From Propionicimonas sp. (GTDB taxonomy: Bacteria > Actinomycetota > Actinomycetes > Propionibacteriales > Propionibacteriaceae): DNA of 64,000 nt. The notes beneath the pieces were generated by a model. That model was not told the DNA's origin. It did not search any database and saw only the letters and a program-made list of their open reading frames with translations. A program made the translations under genes and the position numbers. The stretch spans positions 1 through 64,000 of the forward strand of contig NZ_JARKPQ010000051.1 in assembly GCF_029975155.1 (NCBI RefSeq). Reading direction: 5' to 3'. Numbering within the stretch: position 1 is the first letter of the stretch; the number at the start of each line of letters is the position of its first letter. Shown here piece after piece: positions 14,701 through 21,963 of the stretch.

Positions 14701-14946
14701 CACGAACTCGGTGGTGGGCCCGTACTGGTTGAAGTTGCCGTTGACCTCGACGTTCACGCCCGAGCCCGGCCCGTTGTTGGTGACCACGATCGTCCAGGTG
14801 AGCTCGCCGCCGACGGCGGCGGGGCTGGGTGACCCGGTCTGGGTGATCTCCATGTCGGCCTGTTCGGCGGCAGCCGCGGGCACGGCGAGCCAGCACAGCG
14901 CGAGCAGCGCTGCGACCAGCTGCACGAACACTCGCCGAACGGACAT
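11704..14946 (-). CDS. Secreted DUF11-repeat surface protein with LATTG sortase anchor
   Basis: A 1080-residue exported protein. Residues 1 to about 27 are a signal peptide (basic MSVRR, hydrophobic core, AAA cleavage site). Then come eight tandem DUF11-type immunoglobulin-like repeats of about 120 residues, each opening with a variant of ADLxxxKTxxPxxVxxGExx and containing YTLxVTNxGPS. The C-terminus has LATTG, a hydrophobic helix and the basic tail RKRRDRTSR: a sorting signal of the LAxTG type that I link to class E sortases of high-GC actinobacteria. It should be covalently attached to the cell wall as a stalk or adhesin. No sortase gene is in the window. ATG 14946 follows GAGGAG. Repeats differ enough in sequence to be old duplications. 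Confidence 0.9.
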   Translation of the reverse strand: MSVRRVFVQLVAALLALCWLAVPAAAAEQADMEITQTGSPSPAAVGGELTWTIVVTNNGPGSGVNVEVNGNFNQYGPTTEFVSLTTSSGTCTHLTSTYNCQIGTVAAGATVTITLTVTVVSGDSAVSVADVTTGSSDADGDNNHVVGEVAAGPAADVRLATSASPSTVAPGDTVTYTLTVTNAGPTTASGVELSDTLPVGLVDATVDPSADCEVNGSDVSCSRSSLGSGQTFTATVEATVDPSFTGTELVNAGAVTSTTIDSDPSNNTASARVEVEAAAADLAVTKSATPDDPVAGEPVAYTIEVRNAGPAAAEGATLADELPASLTGASVGTDVGSCSLTGRSVACDFGTVPAGGVVTVSVDAILAPSASGAVGNTATVASSTDDPDPDNNTSTTTFTAGNSADLAIAKTGAPASVTNGDEVTYTLLVTNHGPSDALGAEVADELPDGLTYDSCTTPQGSCGAADDTVRFQLGTVAAGNSVQLQITATVADDFPGGQLANTARVSHDGDDPAPDNDEATHQLNVTAAADVTLAKTAAPSPVMAGSAVTFTLTARNAGPGPATDLVLTDAVPAAVRVTAVAASTGTCDSGLSNNLHCTLDDLAPDAEWTVTVTGTLDPATPRGTLRNVAMVTAPDDPTTSNNTAVAVVPVATRADLTITKTAPATVVAGERLTYSLGVTNAGPSVAAATVVVDRLPAGTSFVSGGGTGVTCAAQAEATALVVCRIGALAPEESATFAITVAVDPETPAGTTLVNRAQVSSATLGATTGLPAVAATEVTGSADLVTAKAVLPGVLVAGGHATYVLRVRNDGPSAAAGVQVTDAIPAGLSIDSVMPAGGTCNTFGDTVTCQRASLAVDATWVIVVHVTVDSSASGEVVNSAVATSATPDPDPGNNTGTVTAQVVVAADVVTVKTALFTEVRAGRTAIFFLSVVNTGPSTAADVVLSDTFPDLLTPTAVSGGDCAITGQQVTCSYPTLARGEIRTAMVMAAVALDAGDGAVTNTASATASTPDPDAANNTASADLTITADATSPGGDLATTGVSPGLPLLAASGLVALGAGGLLLLVGRKRRDRTSRAPAPRS

Positions 14947-15060
14947 TCGCTGCTCCTCGGGGTTGCCCGGATCGTATCCGTCCGGCCCGACACCGGTCGC
15001 CCGTCCCGCGCCCCCGCGCGCCTGCGACAGAGCACAATTGCGTCCCCGGGCCTGAACCCC

Positions 15061-15218
15061 CCGTCGAGCCTGTCGAACCCCCGCCCGCCCACCGCTGGTC
15101 GAGCCCGTCCAGACCCCGGCCCCACCGCTGGTCGAGCCCGTCCAGACCCCCGGCCCCACCGCTGGTCGAGCCCGTCGAGACCCAGCCCCGCTACCGCTGG
15201 TCGAGCCTGTCGAGACCG
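15061..15218. repeat. Five tandem family B units (CTGGTCGAGCCCGTCGAGACC)
   Basis: Between the divergent surface-protein and HNH genes there are five copies of ACCGCTGGTCGAGCCCGTC followed by (G/C)AGACCCC, about 33-36 bases apart (near 15061, 15096, 15129, 15162 and 15198). This is the densest cluster of this element in the window. It is non-coding; an upstream promoter for either gene would have to lie inside or beside it. Confidence 0.8.
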
Positions 15219-15258
15219 GTCGGGATCGGATGTCAGACCCGCCTGTTTGGATAGGACC

Positions 15259-16599
15259 ATGACGTTGAGCAGCGATCTCGTCCCGGCCGGTGAAGCCCTG
15301 GCCGGGATGGGCGCGCTGCTGGACCGGCTCGACCCCGACCGTAGCCGGGTCGACCCGAAGACGCGGCTGGCGTGGTTGCGGGCGGCTCGCTCCGTGCAGG
15401 CCAGGGTCACCGCCCTGACCGCTCAGCTGACCGGTGAGGCCGACCAGGCCAAGGCGGCCGAGGAGACGGCCGGAACCCCATTGGCGTCGTGGCTGGGCAC
15501 GGGCGAGAACCTGTCCCGCAAGGAGGCCGCCGGCACCCTGCGCCAAGCCCGCAGGCTCGCCCAGCACCGGCTGGTGGGCGAGGCGGCGGTGGCCGGCAAG
15601 CTGGGCACCAGCCAGGCCCGGGCGATCGCCACCGTGCTGGACAACCTGGCACCCCAGCTGGACGACGCCCAGCAGGCCCGGGCCGAACAGGTCATGGTCG
15701 GACTGGCCGGCCACCTGGACGCCGACCAACTGTCCAGGGCCGCCGGCCAGGTCCTCGACGTGGTCGTGCCCGAGCGTGCCGCGGAGTCGCTGGAGATCCA
15801 CCTGCAGCGCCAGGCCGAACAGGCGCACCGGCAACGGTCGCTCCGGTTCTTCTTCGAAGGAGCTTCGGTCCGGTTCGACGGCTCCCTGCCCCGAACAGCC
15901 GCCGAAGCCTGGATCGCCCAGCTGGACCACCATGCCGAACAAGCCCGCCGCACCGCGATCGAGCGTCGGGACCCGTTGGCCGACGCGTTGACCCCGGAAC
16001 AGCGACGCGCCGACGCGCTGATCGCCCAGATCGGCCAACGCACCCAGCACGGCGGCGACAGCCCGTCAGCCCGGGTCCTGGTCATGCTCGACTACGACAG
16101 ACTCGCCGCCGACGCCACCGCAGCAGGCGTGCTGCCGGACGGGCAGCAACTCTCGGCCGGTGAACTGCGCCGGCTGTGCTGCGACGCCGAAGTGATCCCG
16201 GTCGTCCTCGGCGGACCCTCCCAGGTGCTGGATGTCGGCCGGGCCGAACGGCTGGTCACGCCAGAGTTGCGGATCGCATTGATCGCCCGCGACGGGGGTT
16301 GCGTGTTCCCCGGATGCGACGCCCCACCATCGCGCTGTGAAGCCCACCACGTGCGGCCCTGGTGGCTGGGCGGCTGCACCGGCCTGGACAACCTCGTCCT
16401 GCTGTGCCATGCCCACCATCCGGTGTGTGAACCGGCCCGGCATGGTATCCGCGACCAATGGCAGGTGCGGATCGCCCCGGACGGCCTGCCCGAGTTCATC
16501 CCACCCGCCCGGCTCGACCCCGACCGACAACCCGTCCGCCACGCCAGGCACAGACACCCACCCGGCACACCACGGACCAGACCCTCCCCTGCCGCCTGA
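15259..16599 (+). CDS. DUF222 / HNH endonuclease domain protein
   Basis: A 446-residue protein. The N-terminal two thirds are an Ala-rich helical DUF222 domain (ALAGMGALLDRLDPDRSR, then AAGTLRQARRLAQHRLVGEA). The C-terminus carries an HNH motif with paired cysteines: DGGCVFPGCDAPPSRCEAHH, then N-L-V-L-L-C-HAHH (about residues 350-385). Proteins of this type are scattered in many copies through actinobacterial genomes, often near repeats, as here. DNA cutting is predicted from the HNH residues; biological role is unknown. The start is ATG 15259; an in-frame TTG at 15247 is possible. The tail is Pro/Arg-rich and probably disordered. Confidence 0.85.
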   Translation: MTLSSDLVPAGEALAGMGALLDRLDPDRSRVDPKTRLAWLRAARSVQARVTALTAQLTGEADQAKAAEETAGTPLASWLGTGENLSRKEAAGTLRQARRLAQHRLVGEAAVAGKLGTSQARAIATVLDNLAPQLDDAQQARAEQVMVGLAGHLDADQLSRAAGQVLDVVVPERAAESLEIHLQRQAEQAHRQRSLRFFFEGASVRFDGSLPRTAAEAWIAQLDHHAEQARRTAIERRDPLADALTPEQRRADALIAQIGQRTQHGGDSPSARVLVMLDYDRLAADATAAGVLPDGQQLSAGELRRLCCDAEVIPVVLGGPSQVLDVGRAERLVTPELRIALIARDGGCVFPGCDAPPSRCEAHHVRPWWLGGCTGLDNLVLLCHAHHPVCEPARHGIRDQWQVRIAPDGLPEFIPPARLDPDRQPVRHARHRHPPGTPRTRPSPAA

Positions 16600-16981
16600 A
16601 CGGACGGCGCGGGGGTAGCCGCCATGCCGGTGGCAGGGATCCCGGCGCCCGCCGGGATGACATCAGGTGTGGGGACTGTTCGCGCGTCCGCAGGCCCTTC
16701 GTGACGACGCTCGTTCCTCACGGCTCCTCAGGGACCGTGATGGGGTGCGCGACCGACCCACCCACTGTCATCCCGGGCCCCGACCCGGGATCTCCCCACG
16801 TCCCCAGGCCAGTGCAGGAGGTGAACGCGGACCTGCCACATCCATCGCAGGGCCCTTCGTGACGCTCGCTGACGCTCGCCCTCAGGGATCGTGAGGAGCG
16901 GCGCGACCGACTCCTCGACCGCGCAAGGAGACTGCTCGCGCTCCTCGGGAACCGTGGCGGGGTGACCGGCCCCACCAACCG
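16600..16981. repeat. 380-base intergenic stretch made of family A and D repeats
   Basis: No gene is seen. It contains an A-type half (GGGATCCCGGCGCCCGCCGG, ending GATGA, at about 16635-16661), a second A-type half (GTCATCCCGGGCCCCGACCC at about 16768-16787), and two family D units (CCTTCGTGACGACGCTCGTT and CCTTCGTGACGCTCGCTGAC with trailing CCTCAGGG). A further A unit starts at 16981 and runs into the GIY-YIG gene, whose stop codon it provides. Confidence 0.75.
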
Positions 16982-17944
16982 TCATCCCGGGCTCGACCCG
17001 GGATCCCGGGGCGGAGGGCGGCTGGGCTGGTCCCCGGCGCCGGCTGTGGCGAGCAGGGCGGCGGCGAGGGTGGCATTCCTGGTGGCGAACTCTCGCCACT
17101 CCGGTGGGGTCTGGTTCGCGGCGCGCTCACCGGCGTCCTGGGGTGTCCGGCGCGCCGTCCAGTGGTCGAGGCGGTCGGTGGGGGTGCGCAGGGTGACCAG
17201 CACGTCGTCCGCCCAGCCTGAGACGACGAGACCTGGCGTGCAGCCGGTGACGCGCTGCGGGGACACCAGCCAGTCGACGGCTGCGACCTCCGCCTGCACC
17301 TGGGCCGCGGTCTCGAAAGCCAGCTGCGCCACCGCGCGGTCCCGCGCGACGAGCAGGAGATCGTGCAACTCGGCGACGGCAGCCGGCTCGCGTTCGAGCA
17401 CCGCGCGCAGGCGATCCGCGAACCGGCCGCGGTCACCTGGTCCCACGCCGCGGGCTTCCGCCAGCGAGCGGTCTGCGGCGTCCAGCCGGTTCCCGGCAAG
17501 CGGCAGCGGCCAGGTCCGCAGCAGCGCGCTGCGCGCGATGGCCAGGCGCTCGACCCCGAGGTACGGCCCGAACGCCGCACACGGCATGTCCGGTCCGTCG
17601 ATCACCAGGTCGAGTCCGGGCCGGCCGGCGTCGGCGCGCACCACCAGCCAGCCGACCAGCTCCATGCCGCCGCGCACCCGGTTCCACCGCGGCAGCGAAC
17701 GCTCCAGCAGGTTGCGCTCCAGCCAGGCGGCCTCGTGAGCGGAGGCGCACACCAGTGCCTCCACCCTCGCCACCTGCGGCGCCATCCGGCGCAGGTGTGG
17801 GCGGTCGGCCAGGTCGCCCGCGTACGAACGGACGCGAGAGCGCAGGTCGGTCGCCCGGCCGACATAGATCACCCGGTCCCGGTCGTCACGGAACCGGTAG
17901 ACCCCGGGCTCCGCCGGCAGCACCGTCGCCGCCCGACGCAACAC
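16982..17944 (-). CDS. GIY-YIG (UvrC N-terminal-like) nuclease domain protein
   Basis: About 320 residues. A GIY-YIG domain occupies the N-terminus: GVYRFRDDRDRVIYVGRATD then LRSRVRSY, close to the UvrC N-terminal nuclease (GVY replaces GIY, YVG replaces YIG). A UVR-like helix pair (AQLAFETAAQVQAEVAAVDW) follows around residue 215. It lacks the UvrC C-terminal endonuclease and HhH domains, so it resembles Cho/UvrC-like partial homologues that nick DNA or act with UvrAB. Start GTG 17944 is preferred because GAGGT lies just upstream; GTG 17986 is in frame. The last residues RDPGSSPG and the stop codon are encoded by a family A repeat, so the original C-terminus has been replaced or extended. 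Confidence 0.75.
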   Translation of the reverse strand: MLRRAATVLPAEPGVYRFRDDRDRVIYVGRATDLRSRVRSYAGDLADRPHLRRMAPQVARVEALVCASAHEAAWLERNLLERSLPRWNRVRGGMELVGWLVVRADAGRPGLDLVIDGPDMPCAAFGPYLGVERLAIARSALLRTWPLPLAGNRLDAADRSLAEARGVGPGDRGRFADRLRAVLEREPAAVAELHDLLLVARDRAVAQLAFETAAQVQAEVAAVDWLVSPQRVTGCTPGLVVSGWADDVLVTLRTPTDRLDHWTARRTPQDAGERAANQTPPEWREFATRNATLAAALLATAGAGDQPSRPPPRDPGSSPG

Positions 17945-18056
17945 CGAGACACCTCGCACGCCAGCATGAAAGCACACGCCGGGCACTCGGGCGGCTCACG
18001 CCGCGATACCTCGCCGGACGAATCGTGGTGAAAATGCGTAAGCCGGCAAGCCCGGG

Positions 18057-18086
18057 TTGCACAATGGCCCCGACATTCGCTAGCTT
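18057..18086 (+). promoter_or_regulatory. Sigma-70-type promoter TTGCAC-N18-TAGCTT
   Basis: The best full promoter in the region: -35 TTGCAC at 18057-18062, 18-base spacer, -10 TAGCTT at 18081-18086. It would start RNA near 18093, giving a roughly 290-nt leader before the small protein at 18386 that contains the small ORF at 18123 and the hairpin at 18224. Confidence 0.55.
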
Positions 18087-18122
18087 TGCATTTGTCGCCG
18101 AACCAGGAAAGGAGGCCGGCCC

Positions 18123-18212
18123 GTGATGATCACCACGAACGCCGATACGGGCGCCGTGCGCGCGCCTGCAGATGCCGGCTTCGTCGGCGCCTTCACTGTC
18201 CTGAACGGCTAG
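18123..18212 (+). CDS. Candidate 28-29-residue leader peptide
   Basis: A short frame with a strong ribosome site (AAAGGAGG at 18108-18115) and start GTG 18123 or ATG 18126, encoding MITTNADTGAVRAPADAGFV then GAFTVLNG. It lies directly after a good promoter and directly before a hairpin (18224-18246), upstream of the small gene at 18386. No codon run points to a sensed amino acid. It could be a regulatory leader or a small functional peptide. Confidence 0.45.
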   Translation: MMITTNADTGAVRAPADAGFVGAFTVLNG

Positions 18213-18223
18213 CGGTTACCCGC

Positions 18224-18246
18224 CGCCACCGCGCTCGACGGTGGCG
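18224..18246 (+). promoter_or_regulatory. Hairpin between leader ORF and small gene
   Basis: CGCCACCG (18224-18231) and CGGTGGCG (18239-18246) form a perfect 8-bp stem with a 7-base loop, 12 bases after the leader stop. There is no U-run, so it is more likely an attenuator, pause or RNA-stability structure than a classic terminator. The following 140 bases to 18386 are clearly lower in GC than their surroundings and hold no gene. Confidence 0.4.
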
Positions 18247-18385
18247 TCCGACAAGGCCCACCACCTACGCAGCACGACTGCGTCGCCAACCCGCGTCATT
18301 CCCACGGGGCCTTATTCCTGCCCTGAATGCGCGGTGCATTCAGCACGCTGATTTCAGCGACCCATTTTTCAGAAAGAACACCACA

Positions 18386-18646
18386 ATGAACACTTCACTC
18401 CTGCACGCCGTCGAGCAGTCGCGGCCGAGCACCCTGGCCCCACCGGGCCTGCTCGACCGGATCGCACTGCGCGTCGGCATCACCCTGATCGGTTGGGTCG
18501 ACCGCTCCGAGCAGGTGCGCGCGCAGCGCGTCGCCACCCGCCGCCAGCAGGCGATGCGCGACCGTGCCCGCGCCGAGCTCCACCGTGAGCTGGAGCGCGA
18601 GCGACTGCGCTGGGACAGCATGCTGCTGTTCCGGAGCCTGCAGTGA
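18386..18646 (+). CDS. Small basic protein with long charged helix, unknown function
   Basis: An 86-residue product beginning MNTSLLHAVEQSRPSTLAPP, then a mildly hydrophobic stretch (LLDRIALRVGITLIGWVDRS, residues about 22-41) and a strongly charged helical C-terminus with RRQQAMRDRARAELHRELER (about 51-70). I know similar small actinobacterial proteins (short amphipathic segment plus Arg/Glu-rich helix) only as hypotheticals. The ATG at 18386 has a weak AGAAAG ribosome site. Its own promoter and a long structured leader suggest regulated expression; the gene ends at a strong bidirectional terminator. Confidence 0.6.
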   Translation: MNTSLLHAVEQSRPSTLAPPGLLDRIALRVGITLIGWVDRSEQVRAQRVATRRQQAMRDRARAELHRELERERLRWDSMLLFRSLQ

Positions 18647-18681
18647 CCGACTCAGCACACCGACCACCGGCGACACCCAGG

Positions 18682-18710
18682 GGTCCCGGGCCCGACGAGG
18701 GCCCGGGACC
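18682..18710. terminator. Bidirectional terminator hairpin
   Basis: GGTCCCGGGCCC (18682-18693) and GGGCCCGGGACC (18699-18710) give a perfect 12-bp GC stem with a 5-base loop, between the convergent ends of the small gene (stop 18646) and the GH3 gene (stop 18723). It can terminate both. Confidence 0.8.
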
Positions 18711-18722
18711 TCTGTCCGTCCG

Positions 18723-21053
18723 TCAGCCAGGCACGCCGACCGGACGAACGACCTCTGCCCGCGCCAGCCGTCCGTCCGCGCTCGTGACCGGGTGGACCGG
18801 ACCGGCGAGCCGCAGGGCCGCTTCGGTCTCACGGGTCCGGCAGTCCGGTCCCACCCAGAGCTCGATCGCTCCCGGCTCGACCATCCTGACCAGGTCGCGG
18901 CCCGAGAACGCCAGCCGGCTCGTCGGCACCACGAAGCGCACCACCGCCGTCTCACCGGCAGCCAGATCCACCCGCTGGTAGGCCAACAGCTGGGCCAGCG
19001 GGCGCGTCACCGACGCCACCGGGTCCCGCCCGTACAACTGGACGAGGTCGGTGCCTGCCCTCGAGCCGGTGTTCGTCACCCGGACGCTCGCGGTGAAGCA
19101 CCCGGACGTCGCCACCTCCGGCTCGACGTCCAGCTCCTCGCGCGCGAATGTCGTGTAGCTCAGCCCGTGACCGAACGCCAGCGGCGGCGTGTTGTCCAGC
19201 CGCGTCACCTCCGTCGGTCCACCCAGCCGGGGATGCAGGTAGGAGTAGGGCATCGCACCGGCCGAGCGGGGCAGCGAGATCGGCAGGTGGCCGGACGGAC
19301 AGACCCGTCCCGACAGCACTCCCGCGACCGCAGAACCGCCCTCCTCGCCGGGGAAGAACGCCTGGACCACGGCCGCGCACGAGTCCAGTGCCCAGCCGAC
19401 CGCGTACGGCCGGCCGGTGAGCAGCACCAGGACGGTCGGCGTGCCGGTGGCGACCACGGCCTCCACCAGCTCGCGCTGCACGCCGGGCAGCTCCAGGTCG
19501 TCGCTGTCGTTGCCCTCCCCGGACGTGCCGCGGCCGAACAGTCCGGCCTGGTCGCCCACCACCAGTACGGCCACATCGGCCGCCGTGGCGGCGGCCACCG
19601 CGTCCGCGAAGCCGGAGCGGTCCTCGCCCTCCACCGCGCAGCCGGCGGCGTAGGTGATCGAGGCGTCCGGCATCTCCGCCCGCAGCGAGGCGAGCACGGT
19701 GGGCACCTCGATCCCCGGCTCGAACCCCGGATGGTTGGCGAGCACGTGGTTGACGAAGGAGTAGCAGCCGAACATCGCCTCGCCCCGGTCGGCGTTGGGC
19801 CCGATCACGGCGATCGTCCGCGGCCCCGCCTCGGACTCACCGCCCAGCGGCAGCAGGCCGGAGTTGGCGAGCAGCACCACCGACTCCTCGGCGAGCCGGC
19901 GGGCGAGCGCGCGGTGTTCGGGGGGATCGAGCACGGGATCAGCGGCCTCCGCGACGGAGAAGGACTCGTCGAGCAGCCCGAGTCGCTCCTTCTGCCGCAG
20001 CACCCGCCGCACTGCGCGGTCCACCAGATGGATCGGCACCGCGCCGGACTCGACGGCCGCCCGCAGCGGCTCCAGGTAGGCCTCTCCGGTGGGCAGCTCG
20101 ATGTCGACGCCGGCGGCCAGCGCCAGTGCTGCCGCCTCGCCGAGATCGCCCGCCACCCCGTGCAGCCGGTGCAGGAACGCGACGCCGAAATAGTCGGCGA
20201 CGACGGTGCCGTCGAAGCCCCACCGGTCGCGCAGGACGCCGGTCAGCAGTTCGGGGTCGGCGGCCACGGGCACGCCGTCGATCTCGGCGTACGAGTGCAT
20301 CACCGAGCCCGCGCCGCCGTCCCGCAGCGCCATCTCGAACGGGGGCAGGATCACGTCGGCCAGTTCCCGCGGGCCCGCGTGGACGGGCGCGAGGTTCCGG
20401 CCGGCCCGTGAGTTCGAGTACCCGGCGAAGTGCTTGAGCGTGGCCATCACGCCGGCCGACTGCAGGCCGCGGACGTAGCCGCTGCCGATCGTGCCGACCA
20501 CGTACGGATCCTCGGAGATGCACTCCTCCACCCGTCCCCAGCGCACGTCCCGAACCACGTCCAGCACCGGCGCCAGCCCCTGGTGGATGCCGAGCGAGCG
20601 CATCGTCGTCCCGATCGCCGCGCCCAGCTGCTCGACCAGCTCGGGGTCGAACGACGCGCCCCAGGCCGGTGGTGCCGGGAAGGTCGTCGCCTGCCAGGCG
20701 GCCAGCCCGGTGAGGCACTCCTCGTGCACGATCGCCGGGATGCCGGGACGGGTGTCCTCGACCAGCCGGCGCTGCGCCTCGCGCAACCACGCGCGGCGTT
20801 CGCCGGGGTCGACCGGACGCGTCCCGTACACCCTGGTGAAGTGGCCCAGCCCGTCCGCGGTGGTCTCCGCCAACGCGTCCGAGGACGCCATCTCGCCGGC
20901 CATCGGCGCGACCGTGTCGCCACCGAAGTCCACCCAGAACCCGACCAGCTGGGCAAGCTTCTCGGGCAGGCTCAGCCCGGCCAGGATCTGCTCGACCCGG
21001 TCCGGGGCCGCCGGTTCCGCACCCACCCCGGCACGCTCGGTGTCTTCGCTCAC
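18723..21053 (-). CDS. Glycoside hydrolase family 3 beta-glucosidase/xylosidase
   Basis: A 776-residue GH3 enzyme without signal peptide, hence cytoplasmic. The N-terminal barrel carries LKHFAGYSNSRAGRNLAPVH and the nucleophile motif DGTVVADYFGV with Asp near 287; the alpha/beta sandwich follows (VVLLANSGLLPLGG, IGPNADRGEAMFGCYSFVN), then a C-terminal Fn3-like domain (VRVTNTGSRAGTDLVQLYGR). It should cleave beta-linked glucosides or xylosides from the non-reducing end. As the last gene of the importer operon it probably splits the imported oligosaccharide. GTG 21053 follows GAGGAA; the permease stop is 34 bases upstream. Confidence 0.9.
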   Translation of the reverse strand: MSEDTERAGVGAEPAAPDRVEQILAGLSLPEKLAQLVGFWVDFGGDTVAPMAGEMASSDALAETTADGLGHFTRVYGTRPVDPGERRAWLREAQRRLVEDTRPGIPAIVHEECLTGLAAWQATTFPAPPAWGASFDPELVEQLGAAIGTTMRSLGIHQGLAPVLDVVRDVRWGRVEECISEDPYVVGTIGSGYVRGLQSAGVMATLKHFAGYSNSRAGRNLAPVHAGPRELADVILPPFEMALRDGGAGSVMHSYAEIDGVPVAADPELLTGVLRDRWGFDGTVVADYFGVAFLHRLHGVAGDLGEAAALALAAGVDIELPTGEAYLEPLRAAVESGAVPIHLVDRAVRRVLRQKERLGLLDESFSVAEAADPVLDPPEHRALARRLAEESVVLLANSGLLPLGGESEAGPRTIAVIGPNADRGEAMFGCYSFVNHVLANHPGFEPGIEVPTVLASLRAEMPDASITYAAGCAVEGEDRSGFADAVAAATAADVAVLVVGDQAGLFGRGTSGEGNDSDDLELPGVQRELVEAVVATGTPTVLVLLTGRPYAVGWALDSCAAVVQAFFPGEEGGSAVAGVLSGRVCPSGHLPISLPRSAGAMPYSYLHPRLGGPTEVTRLDNTPPLAFGHGLSYTTFAREELDVEPEVATSGCFTASVRVTNTGSRAGTDLVQLYGRDPVASVTRPLAQLLAYQRVDLAAGETAVVRFVVPTSRLAFSGRDLVRMVEPGAIELWVGPDCRTRETEAALRLAGPVHPVTSADGRLARAEVVRPVGVPG

Positions 21054-21087
21054 AACTGGTTCCTCACTGGTTGGCAGGTGGTCGGGG

Positions 21088-21963
21088 TCAGCCCTTCACG
21101 GCGCCCTGCAGGCCGTTGACGATGTGCTTCTGCATGGCGAGGAAGAACACCAGGGCGGGGATCATCGCGACGGTCGTGAAGGCCAGCACGCCCGCGGTGT
21201 CCACGGCGTGCTCGGTGGAGAAGTCGGCCACCCCGAGCGGCAGGGTCTTGGCGGTCGGCTGGTTCAGCACCAGCAGCGGCAGCAGATAGGCGTTCCACGA
21301 CCCGACGAACGCGAGCACCCCGACCGTGACCAGTCCCGGCGTGGACAGCGGCAGCAGGATCCGCCAGAAGAACCCCACCCGGGTGGTGCCGTCGATCAGC
21401 GCGGCCTCCTCGAGCTCGGTCGGGAAGGCCATCAGGAACGGCCGCAGGATCACGATCGTCACCGGCAGCGCGAACGCGGCCTGCGGCAGCGCCACACCCC
21501 AGAAGGTGTTCACCAGCTGCAGGTCACGGACCATCAGGAACAGCGGCACGATGGCCACGGCGATCGGGAACATCAGCCCGAGGGTGAACACCGAGAACAG
21601 CAGCTCGCGTCCGCGGAACCGGTACCGGGCCAGGGGGTAGGCGGCCATCACCCCGAGCACCACGACGACAGCGGTCGTGATCACGGCGATCATCGTCGAG
21701 TTCAACGCGTAGCGCCAGAACATGCCGGACGTGAGCACGTTCGCGTAGTTGTCCACCACCCAGGGGTTGGGCAGGCTGACCGGGTTCGCGGCCAACTGGC
21801 CGTTCGTCCGGAAACCGCCCAGCACCGCGTACAGCACCGGCCCGAGGGTGAGCGCGACGACGACCAGCGCCACCCCGTACACCACGAGGTTCGCCCGACG
21901 ACCCGTCCGGCCCCTCGTGGCCGATAACGGGGACAGACCCCTTTTCCGCCACTCCGGCGTCAT
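21088..21963 (-). CDS. Sugar ABC transporter permease (MalG/CebG-like)
   Basis: A 291-residue permease of the CUT1 carbohydrate class with six predicted helices and the EAA loop ELEEAALIDGTTRVGFFWRI near residues 195-214 that contacts the ATPase. ATG 21963 overlaps the stop of the previous permease (ATGA), so the two are translationally coupled. It forms the membrane channel with the partner at 21960-22991. No ATPase gene is nearby; in actinobacterial CUT1 systems a shared MsiK-type ATPase often serves. Confidence 0.92.
   Translation of the reverse strand: MTPEWRKRGLSPLSATRGRTGRRANLVVYGVALVVVALTLGPVLYAVLGGFRTNGQLAANPVSLPNPWVVDNYANVLTSGMFWRYALNSTMIAVITTAVVVVLGVMAAYPLARYRFRGRELLFSVFTLGLMFPIAVAIVPLFLMVRDLQLVNTFWGVALPQAAFALPVTIVILRPFLMAFPTELEEAALIDGTTRVGFFWRILLPLSTPGLVTVGVLAFVGSWNAYLLPLLVLNQPTAKTLPLGVADFSTEHAVDTAGVLAFTTVAMIPALVFFLAMQKHIVNGLQGAVKG

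Noticed and set aside
12355-14832. A long open frame on the plus strand opposite the DUF11 protein.
   Set aside because: Low-complexity Arg/Gly/Val sequence; the minus strand carries signal peptide, repeats and sorting signal.
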